From: Rikenellaceae bacterium
Lineage (GTDB): Bacteria > Bacteroidota > Bacteroidia > Bacteroidales > UBA932
Direction: 5' to 3'
Length of the DNA: 15,402 nt
Assembly (NCBI GenBank): GCA_003513895.1
Contig: DOSU01000014.1
Location: forward strand, 16,478-31,879
The notes under the pieces are model-generated. The model was not told where the DNA came from. It searched no databases and saw only the letters and a program-made list of their open reading frames with translations. Shown piece after piece: positions 1 through 7,055 of this stretch (its first letter is position 1; each line of letters opens with the position of its first letter). The position numbers were made by a program, and so were the translations under genes.

Positions 1-2511
1 GTGGCCTTCGTTGCAATGATAAACATCGGCCTCTTTGTTGAGTGCTCTCAGAGCCCGGATTCCTCCAATGCCAAGGAGCATCTCCTGCTTAAGCCTGTTC
101 TCCCAGTCGCCTCCATACAAATAGTGGGTTACAGACCTGTCTTCCGGCAAATTGTCTTCGAAATCGGTGTCCATTAGAATGAGTTCAGTTCTTCCCACAT
201 CTGTTCTCCACAATCTGGCATTTAAATTCCTTCCAGGCAGCGCTAAACTCACTGTAACCCAGTTGTCGTTCTCATCCCTCACCGGCGTTACCGGAATTTT
301 TGTAAAATCCTGAGGTTCGTACTCTGCAACCTGATCGCCCTGAGCCGACAACTTCTGAGTGAAATAACCGTATTTGTACAAAAGTCCAATTCCGGTCATT
401 GGCACCATCTTGTCGCTGGACTCTTTGAGGTAGTCCCCTGCAAGGATACCTAGTCCTCCGGAGTAAATTTTTAGAGAAGGATCAAGCCCATACTCCATAC
501 TAAAGTAGGCAACTTTCGGACCTTTCATGGAACCGGCTTCGGCCATGTATATCTTGAATCCTGAATAAACAGAATCGAGCTTTTTAAGAAATTTGGTGTC
601 GTTTTCCAACTCTTTGGCCTTGGACAGACTTATGAAGTCCAGCATGAGTATCGGATTCCCCAGAGTAGTCTTCCAGAGTTGTTCGTCAACCATTTTAAAG
701 AGCTCAATTGCATCTTCATTCCAGCTCCACCATAAGTTTTTCGAAATGATATCCAGAGACTGAAGCCTCTCCGGCAATTGCTTGTTAATTATCAAAGTGG
801 ACCAGTTAGGTGAGTTAACTGCACTTGCCTTAGAACTCAAATTTTCTCTCTCTTCCAAAACAGAAGGAAATGCTCCTTTGTTTTCAATTATTTTATTTAT
901 TCCCATTGAATAAGCCTCTTTATAATATTTTATCTGATTGTCCCAGAGTGCTATTCCGGATACATCTTTTGCGTTGTTTCTGTACTCTTTCTCTTCGCCT
1001 GAGGGCAATGCAGAAACCTCAGCAATTTTTGATTCTACATCTTTAACTACTTTTTCATAATTATGGTCATTCCTTTCCACAATTTGAATACCTGGGTGGA
1101 TATTCTTGTAGTGTTCCTGAACCCACAACCCGAAACCGGCAAGAGTAGTAGTGATTGTCGGGACGCTGAATGCAAGGCTTTCCAAAGGAGTGTATCCAAA
1201 AGGTTCGTAATACGAAGGAAAAATTGTAAGATCCAGCCCAACTAAAAGTGAATAATATGTTTTGTTGAAAATTCCGTCATTTCCGTTCAAATAAGAAGGA
1301 ATAAAGAATACCCTTACTCTGTCGCCTTCCCTGTTAAGCAAATTAAGTTCACTCACTTTTTTTACGACCGGATCCCAGTCCGGATCCGACAGGTAATGAG
1401 AGCAGTTTGTCCTGTAATTGCCTCCGTTTTGAATCTTGTTTATAAGATCTTTGTTTGGTCCGTGATGCGCTGCAGGAACAAAAATATATGCAATAACCTC
1501 TTTTTTAAGATTCTCATTATTGTTTAACCTGCCCAAAGCATCCAGAAAAATGTCAATCCCCTTGTTTTTGTATTCATACCTGCCGCTGATTGCCAAAATA
1601 AGGGCATTACCGGCAACAGGATAACCCGACATAACAGATGCCATTTCGAGCAGTAATTTTCTTGAAGAAGCATGAACTGATTCATATTCCTCAGCTGAGG
1701 GCGTAAAGCTGTTTTCAAAACCGTTTGGAGTAACAATGTCTACCTTTCTGTCCAGAAACTGTATACACTCCTTTGCTGTTATTTCACTTACGGTTGTAAA
1801 TACATCTGCTTCGGTGGCAGAAACTTTTTCAAGAGAATGCTTTGCTGTTACGTTAAACTCTTTTGCCTTTTCGTCGGCATTGTAATTCTCCATAAAATCA
1901 TAGAGAGGAAGGCCATTCCCGGCAATTGAACGCCCTATAACTGTTGCATGAGTAGTGAATACAGTCGCAATGGGGAGCCCTGTGCTTTTGATATACAAAA
2001 GTCCCGCTCCGGTCATCCACTCATGAAACTGAGCAACAACTTTGTGGTATGGCAGCAGATTAAACTTCACGAAGCTTTCGATAACCAGTCCGGACGCATA
2101 ACCGAAAAGTGCGCTTTCGACATAGTCCCATTGTCCGATAAGGGAATCAAGATTAAATTTTTTCCAGAATTCGGTAAGGATTTCGTCCTTCTTTGTTATA
2201 TAATGGCTAAAATCTACAAGTATGGCAATTGGATTTCCAGATATATCCCATCTTCCGACTCTTATTCTCAGACCATCTGCCGCAGCCTTCATGCGCCACG
2301 CACGGAAAAGGTTTGGATCTTCGGTAAATTCAGGATTTTTATCGGTCTCTCTCCACACATCGGGCCCCAGAAGTATATGATTATTCTTAAGTTCCTTTGA
2401 TAAATTGAGCGCTTTTGTAGCAATTACGGTATGTATTCCACCCACTTTGTTACACACCTCCCAGCTAACTTCGAACAAATAGTCGGGGGGTATTATCTTT
2501 TTCTCTGGCAT
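1..2511 (-). CDS. Bifunctional glycogen synthase (GT3) / alpha-glucan phosphorylase (GT35) fusion, C-terminus cut by window edge
   Basis: I translated this frame by hand: it is open from the ATG at 2511 to base 1 (837 codons, no stop) and continues past the left edge. Residues about 10-540 are a eukaryote-type glycogen synthase. Near the start is LFEVSWEVCNKVGGIHTV, then FTTHATVIGR (185-194), TPNGF (261-265) and PSYYEPFGYTPLE (432-444), whose E436 and E444 match the paired catalytic-site glutamates of yeast and animal GT3 enzymes. By family knowledge the donor is UDP-glucose. Residues about 575-660 resemble the DUF3417 N-terminal region of alpha-glucan phosphorylases (NLWWSWNEDA, 592-601). 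From about 665 the GT35 phosphorylase begins (FSMEYGL, 670-676; YSGGLGILAGDYLK, 683-696; HCNEGH, 832-837). The part with the pyridoxal-phosphate lysine lies outside the window. GT3-GT35 fusions of roughly 1,400 residues are known in Bacteroides. The start is 8 bases after the GH57 stop, so this is the last visible gene of the operon. No signal peptide is seen; it should be cytoplasmic. Confidence 0.93.
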   Translation of the reverse strand, partial: MPEKKIIPPDYLFEVSWEVCNKVGGIHTVIATKALNLSKELKNNHILLGPDVWRETDKNPEFTEDPNLFRAWRMKAAADGLRIRVGRWDISGNPIAILVDFSHYITKKDEILTEFWKKFNLDSLIGQWDYVESALFGYASGLVIESFVKFNLLPYHKVVAQFHEWMTGAGLLYIKSTGLPIATVFTTHATVIGRSIAGNGLPLYDFMENYNADEKAKEFNVTAKHSLEKVSATEADVFTTVSEITAKECIQFLDRKVDIVTPNGFENSFTPSAEEYESVHASSRKLLLEMASVMSGYPVAGNALILAISGRYEYKNKGIDIFLDALGRLNNNENLKKEVIAYIFVPAAHHGPNKDLINKIQNGGNYRTNCSHYLSDPDWDPVVKKVSELNLLNREGDRVRVFFIPSYLNGNDGIFNKTYYSLLVGLDLTIFPSYYEPFGYTPLESLAFSVPTITTTLAGFGLWVQEHYKNIHPGIQIVERNDHNYEKVVKDVESKIAEVSALPSGEEKEYRNNAKDVSGIALWDNQIKYYKEAYSMGINKIIENKGAFPSVLEERENLSSKASAVNSPNWSTLIINKQLPERLQSLDIISKNLWWSWNEDAIELFKMVDEQLWKTTLGNPILMLDFISLSKAKELENDTKFLKKLDSVYSGFKIYMAEAGSMKGPKVAYFSMEYGLDPSLKIYSGGLGILAGDYLKESSDKMVPMTGIGLLYKYGYFTQKLSAQGDQVAEYEPQDFTKIPVTPVRDENDNWVTVSLALPGRNLNARLWRTDVGRTELILMDTDFEDNLPEDRSVTHYLYGGDWENRLKQEMLLGIGGIRALRALNKEADVYHCNEGH

Positions 2512-2519
2512 ATATTTAT

Positions 2520-3776
2520 CTAAGTTTTAGCTTTTTTCAAGCCCTTTTTTGCTGCAATTTTTGTTCCACTTTTGATTTTGTCTTCGGCCATAGCTTTATC
2601 TACTCTCGACAAAAAGTCGCTCAGAACATTCATGTAATTTATAAATGCTTCGTAAGGTGTGTCATACGGGTTGAAATATTTATGAACGGCCCCGTCCGAA
2701 AAGAATTTTGTACACATATAATAAAAGTGGTCGCTTTCCTGAAGTTTGTAAAAATCGGACAAAAGTGCCGGATCTCCCAACTTAAGTATCTTTTCCCTGG
2801 ATTCATACAGCTTGCCGAATGCTTCGTTTTGCAACTCGTTGCCTATCCATGCAGAAACATCCCTCTCTTCATCGGCCCAGGAAATAGCATACGGAACATG
2901 AAGAGGGGCAACAGGCTGATGCTTTTTACATACTTCGGAAGGCGTGCAAAATTCAAAATTTGTTTGAGAAAGGATTGCACCGGGAAGATGTTTAAGAAAC
3001 TGGAAGATACCTGTGGACGATTGCTGGTGTTCGCCAAAAGTTTCATAATCCATAAAAATATTTACAACATCGTCTTTCTCTAGTGATTTTGAGAGCCATG
3101 TGACATATTTGTCTGAAGTTAGAGGCCAGTTGGCCCAAGATCTGTCGGAAAATCTGAAAGCTATATCGTCGCTTAGCTGAAAGTTTTTGAGAAGAAGTTT
3201 TAATCTTGGATTTATTGCGTTTGTATATATATAATTGGGACTCTTCCAGCCGAGAATATGTTTGGCTCCCTCTGTGAGCATTCCCTTAAATCCCATTTTT
3301 GCAATGGTAGCTCCAATAGTGTCGGAATAGATGAGTTCTGTATTTCTGAATACTTTCGGTTTCTGGCCAAAAAGCAATTCAATTTTATCCGAATGGTTCT
3401 TAATCTGAAAAACAAACTCTTCTTCCGAAATGAGTGAAGAAAGTGAATGGGCATATGTTTCGGCAAGAAATTCTACACATCCTGTTTTTGCAAGTTCTTT
3501 GAAACTATCGATTACTTCGGGAGCAAACTTTTCAAACTGATCAAGTGCTACACCTGAAATTGAGTAGGCAATTTTAAAAGCTCCGTTGTGCTGGCGGATA
3601 AGATTAAGCATTAGCTCATTTGCAGGAAGATAACACTTCTCGGCAACTCTTTTGAGTATTGTTTTGTTTGCAAAGTCGTCGTAATACCATGAGTCTTTCC
3701 CAATGTCAAAGAATCTGTATAACCTCAGCCTGTCTGGCTGATGTACCTGAAAGTAAAAGCAAATTGTCTTTTTCAT
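2520..3776 (-). CDS. GH57 alpha-amylase-like glycoside hydrolase
   Basis: This 418-residue protein shows the ordered motifs of family GH57: HQP at residues 12-14, the GVALDQ segment (75-80), FRNTELIY (143-150) with E147 as the likely nucleophile, FMDYETFGEH (241-250) with D243 as the likely acid/base, and ISWADEERDVSAW (298-310). It probably hydrolyses or rearranges alpha-1,4-glucan or malto-oligosaccharides; the exact specificity (alpha-amylase or 4-alpha-glucanotransferase) cannot be read from the sequence. There is no signal peptide, so it should act in the cytoplasm on stored glucan, not on food starch. The last 20 or so residues are a lysine/alanine-rich tail (KIKSGTKIAAKKGLKKAKT) outside the catalytic fold. 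The gene starts 12 bases after the GT4 stop and ends 8 bases before the GT3-GT35 start, so all three are probably cotranscribed. The start ATG is directly followed by the conserved beta-strand that leads to HQP. Confidence 0.9.
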   Translation of the reverse strand: MKKTICFYFQVHQPDRLRLYRFFDIGKDSWYYDDFANKTILKRVAEKCYLPANELMLNLIRQHNGAFKIAYSISGVALDQFEKFAPEVIDSFKELAKTGCVEFLAETYAHSLSSLISEEEFVFQIKNHSDKIELLFGQKPKVFRNTELIYSDTIGATIAKMGFKGMLTEGAKHILGWKSPNYIYTNAINPRLKLLLKNFQLSDDIAFRFSDRSWANWPLTSDKYVTWLSKSLEKDDVVNIFMDYETFGEHQQSSTGIFQFLKHLPGAILSQTNFEFCTPSEVCKKHQPVAPLHVPYAISWADEERDVSAWIGNELQNEAFGKLYESREKILKLGDPALLSDFYKLQESDHFYYMCTKFFSDGAVHKYFNPYDTPYEAFINYMNVLSDFLSRVDKAMAEDKIKSGTKIAAKKGLKKAKT

Positions 3777-3788
3777 ATGCAGATTTCT

Positions 3789-5075
3789 TTATTTTCCTTT
3801 AATAACTTCTGAATAGATCTCTTTTATGTAGAATGCCGCATTGTCCCATCTGAGAGCGTTTACCTCTTCAAGTCCGTTTCTTACGGCCATTTTTGATAGT
3901 GCAGGATATTTGAGCAGACCGTAAATTGCATCTGCGAGTGCGTCAATATCCCAGAAATCTACTTTGATTGCGTGATTTAGCACTTCCGCAACGCCCGATT
4001 GTTTTGAAATAATTGTAGGAACATTTGACCTCATGGCTTCAAGCGGAGAGATTCCAAATGGCTCGGAAACTGAAGGCATAACATAAACATCGGAATATGA
4101 GAACATTTTTTTTACATCTTCACCTTTAAGAAATCCTGTAAAATGGAAGCGGGTGGCTATTCCAAGCTTGGCAACCCTCCGGATTGACCTGTTGAGCAAA
4201 TCGCCGGATCCTGCCATAACAAATCGCACATCGGGGTATTTTTTAAGAACTTTAGCTGCAGCTTCAATAAAATATTCCGGTCCTTTCTGGAAGGTAATCC
4301 TTCCAAGGAATGTCACAATTTTTTCGTCTACGCCTCTTGAGATGTTCACCTGTTCAAATCCGTCGAAATCAACTGCGTTATGGATTGTTACCACTTTGTC
4401 CGGATTTATTCCGTATTTGTTTATTATAATATTTCGTGTGAGGTTGCTAACTGCAATAATTTTATCGGCCTCTTTCATCCCAAGCTTCTCGAGATCGTAT
4501 ACTAATGTGTTGATATTTGTTCCGCTTCTGTCAAATTCTGTTGCGTGAACATGGATAACCAGCGGTTTGCCGGAGAGTCTTTTTGCAGCAATTCCGGCAA
4601 GATATGTGAGCCAGTCGTGTGCGTGGATTACATCAAAGTTATTTTTGAGCGCAATTTCCGAAGCAACCATCGCATATCTCGAAACCTCTTCCATTAGATT
4701 GGAACCGTATTTCCCTGAGAATTTGTATTTCTGACCCAGATATGTTTTAAAATCTTTGATCTGGCCTTTGCGGTTCTTTTCCACCATCTCGGTGAATTGT
4801 TCGGGAGTGAGATAAGGAACAAGGTTTGACCCAACTCTTAGAAACTGAACTTTTTCCAGAAAAGTCCGCACGTCTTTACAAGTTTCGGAAACGGCAACAT
4901 CACTGGCATTTATAATTTTAACAGCCGACTCATCTTCATCTCCCGATGACGAAGGCATTACAAAAAGCACCTCCACATCCATGTTTGCAAGACCTTTTGT
5001 GAGTCCGTAGCAAGCTGTACCCAAACCTCCGGAAATATGTGGGGGAAATTCCCATCCAAACATCAGTACTTTCAT
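3789..5075 (-). CDS. GT4-family glycosyltransferase, glycogen-synthase-like
   Basis: This 428-residue protein has the two-Rossmann GT-B layout. The N-terminal FGWEFPPHISGGLGTA (6-21) resembles the nucleotide-sugar-binding KTGGLG loop of GT5 starch/glycogen synthases. Further motifs are HAHDWL (151-156), HVHATEFDR (175-183), GRITFQKGPEYF (258-269) and SEPFGISPLEA (337-347), the last holding the EX7E signature (E338, E346). Family GT4 retains anomeric configuration, and members beside GH57 genes are generally annotated as glycogen or malto-oligosaccharide synthases. The donor sugar nucleotide is not determined by what is visible. A role in making or priming the alpha-glucan is inferred from position: it lies 2 bases after the debranching-enzyme stop and 12 bases before the GH57 gene. 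It is not a copy of the GT3 synthase further along, so the cluster carries two unrelated synthase-type enzymes. A role in another glycan cannot be excluded. No membrane segment or signal peptide is seen. Confidence 0.88.
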   Translation of the reverse strand: MKVLMFGWEFPPHISGGLGTACYGLTKGLANMDVEVLFVMPSSSGDEDESAVKIINASDVAVSETCKDVRTFLEKVQFLRVGSNLVPYLTPEQFTEMVEKNRKGQIKDFKTYLGQKYKFSGKYGSNLMEEVSRYAMVASEIALKNNFDVIHAHDWLTYLAGIAAKRLSGKPLVIHVHATEFDRSGTNINTLVYDLEKLGMKEADKIIAVSNLTRNIIINKYGINPDKVVTIHNAVDFDGFEQVNISRGVDEKIVTFLGRITFQKGPEYFIEAAAKVLKKYPDVRFVMAGSGDLLNRSIRRVAKLGIATRFHFTGFLKGEDVKKMFSYSDVYVMPSVSEPFGISPLEAMRSNVPTIISKQSGVAEVLNHAIKVDFWDIDALADAIYGLLKYPALSKMAVRNGLEEVNALRWDNAAFYIKEIYSEVIKGK

Positions 5076-5077
5076 AA

Positions 5078-7003
5078 TCAGCTTTTTTTGATATTCTCGA
5101 TGATTCTTGTTGCTCTCATGAGTGCAGCAACACTAATTGAGTACGAAGTACATCCGTGTGGCTGGTGAGGAGGGTCTCCGTCGTAAACTTCGGAAATTGA
5201 GCCTATGCAGTGTATCTCAATGTCTTCTTCAAATGCTGCAAGTATCTCTTCTGCTCTTGTGAGAAAGGCCTTCCTGTGCAATTTAAAATTGGATTCAATA
5301 TAGAAACTCAGCAACCATGGCCTGGCTGTTCCCTGATGGTATGCAAGAGATCTCGAGTTCTCATCGCCGTCGTATTCTCCCATATATTGAGAGTTTTGCG
5401 GAGAGAGCGTTCTGATTCCTCTTGAGGTGAGGAGCTCCTGTTTAATTTTCTGAAGTACTTTTGCCTTATGCTCATCGTCTATTGGTGAATATTCAAAAGC
5501 ACATGTAAACAACTGATTTGGACGGACGAACTTATTCTGCCCCTCCGACCCTACATAATCGGCAAGGAACTCTTTACTCTCTATCCAAAAAGCCTTTGTA
5601 AAATTCTTCTCAATTTCTTTGACTACCGGTTCCCACTCTTTTATAAAATCACCCTCATTCGATTTTTTTTCCATGGACATAGCAAACATTATTGCGTTAT
5701 ACCATAGAGAATTGAGTTCTACCTGATAGCCACTCCTTTCTGTGACCGGCTTTCCATCTACCATAGCATCCATCCAACTGAGAGCTGTTCCGCGTTTTTC
5801 TGCCCATAATAGTCCATTATCATGCAATTTAACACTTGAGCGGACCCCGTTTTTAAATGATGTCAGTATCTCCATTAACAAAGCTCCGTACTCTTTCCAA
5901 ACTTTGTTTTTGTTTTCCGAAAAGGCAGAATAGTGTTGAAGTGCCCAGAAAAGCCAAAGTGGTACATCGGGCTGGTTGCTCTCGCCGGTAAGAAGCTGCT
6001 TCTCTTTTTTGATGACGGTATCTATGATTGCTCTAAAACGGCTAAAGTCGCCTGTAGCGTAAAGTGTCAATCCCGGAGCGGCTAGCAGTGTTTCTCTTAT
6101 GTTTCTGTCCAGCCAGGGGTATCCTGCATAAATATTCAAATCTTCTCCGGTTTGAATAATAAATTGTTTTGCAGCTATTTTAAGGCAACTTTCAAAGCTG
6201 TCTCTGTGACTTCTTTGTTCTAAATATTTATCAAATTTATCGGCCAGTTTCAGAGGTTTCTGTTCTTTTACCGATGCCGAAAATATTATTGACTCTCCTT
6301 TTTTGATAGGCATCTCAAAATAACCGGGTATAAAAAGGTCTTCGGCAGATTCATATCCTCTGCGGCGCTCTTCCTTATATTCGATGTTGTAGTACCAGTC
6401 CGGGCAAGAGATGAATTCATTCTTGACGCTCAACTGAAGGTTAAGGTCGGGAAAGCCTTCATACATTCGGAATGATTGACCTTTATTTATCTCTTTTGAT
6501 GCTGTGTTTGCATCCATGTTTGCCTTCGAAAGAGTATGAATATGCCTGAAAGCAAGAAATGGCTTTAGTCTTAATGTTGTAGGCGAGTTTGCTTCCAGCA
6601 GCGTATACTTTGCGAAATACTGCTCTTCGTTGTGTGAGAGCATCATCTCTTTTTTGAATACCATTCCCCCAACTCTGTATGTAATTGATACGCATTTATC
6701 AATTTCAAATTCTCTTATATATTTATGTCCCCTGGGTTCATATACATCGCCGTAGCGGTGTATGCCCAGGTTGAAGGATTTGTCGTGTTGAACCAGTGTT
6801 TCATCCAGTGAAGATAGAAGGATAAATTTCTCACAGTTGAAGTTTGAAATTGGAAGAACTAAAAGTCCATGGTATTTTCTCGTGTTACAACAAACGATTG
6901 TAGTGTTAAGATAACCCCCTGCATGATTGGTAGATAAGAACTCTCTTTTAAGAGAGTACTCCAGATTAACCAGCTCCTCTTTGTTAAACTGTAAGTAGGC
7001 CAT
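5078..7003 (-). CDS. Glycogen debranching enzyme (GDE/GH133 type, amylo-alpha-1,6-glucosidase-like)
   Basis: This 641-residue protein has the two parts of the bacterial/archaeal debranching enzymes. An N-terminal beta-sandwich region (about 1-240) carries STNHAGGYLNTT (24-35) and the hallmark NTRKYHGLLV (40-49). A C-terminal alpha/alpha-barrel region (about 280-635) carries YAGYPWL (292-298), TALSWMDAMVDG (406-417), YQVELNSLWYNA (426-437), YHQGTARPWL (555-564) and ISEVYDGDPPHQPHGC (603-618). It should cut alpha-1,6 branch points so that the phosphorylase can continue. One thing is odd. Where family members usually read WGRDT, this protein reads NIRET (301-305), placing glutamate E304 at the position of the proposed catalytic aspartate; the other candidate catalytic residue, E605, is present. 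Activity is therefore likely but not certain. The gene follows glgB after a 52-base AT-rich gap, the largest inside the operon, in which I see no convincing promoter or terminator. It ends 2 bases before the GT4 gene. Confidence 0.9.
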   Translation of the reverse strand: MAYLQFNKEELVNLEYSLKREFLSTNHAGGYLNTTIVCCNTRKYHGLLVLPISNFNCEKFILLSSLDETLVQHDKSFNLGIHRYGDVYEPRGHKYIREFEIDKCVSITYRVGGMVFKKEMMLSHNEEQYFAKYTLLEANSPTTLRLKPFLAFRHIHTLSKANMDANTASKEINKGQSFRMYEGFPDLNLQLSVKNEFISCPDWYYNIEYKEERRRGYESAEDLFIPGYFEMPIKKGESIIFSASVKEQKPLKLADKFDKYLEQRSHRDSFESCLKIAAKQFIIQTGEDLNIYAGYPWLDRNIRETLLAAPGLTLYATGDFSRFRAIIDTVIKKEKQLLTGESNQPDVPLWLFWALQHYSAFSENKNKVWKEYGALLMEILTSFKNGVRSSVKLHDNGLLWAEKRGTALSWMDAMVDGKPVTERSGYQVELNSLWYNAIMFAMSMEKKSNEGDFIKEWEPVVKEIEKNFTKAFWIESKEFLADYVGSEGQNKFVRPNQLFTCAFEYSPIDDEHKAKVLQKIKQELLTSRGIRTLSPQNSQYMGEYDGDENSRSLAYHQGTARPWLLSFYIESNFKLHRKAFLTRAEEILAAFEEDIEIHCIGSISEVYDGDPPHQPHGCTSYSISVAALMRATRIIENIKKS

Positions 7004-7055
7004 ATTTTAGATATTAATTGTGCAATATAGCGAAAAAAATGTTAAGAAATTATTA

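Noticed and set aside
1948..2400. Plus-strand open frame of 150 codons
   Set aside because: It lies wholly antisense to the GT3 domain, whose translation matches a known family; the plus-strand product has no recognisable motif.
2682..3083. Plus-strand open frame of 133 codons
   Set aside because: It is antisense to the well-supported GH57 gene and shows only incidental hydrophobic and basic patches.
7004..7055. Possible internal promoter in the 52-base AT-rich gap between glgB and the debranching-enzyme gene
   Set aside because: The best candidate on the minus strand, TATATTGC, misses the TAnnTTTG consensus and no -33 element is evident; no hairpin terminator is seen either.
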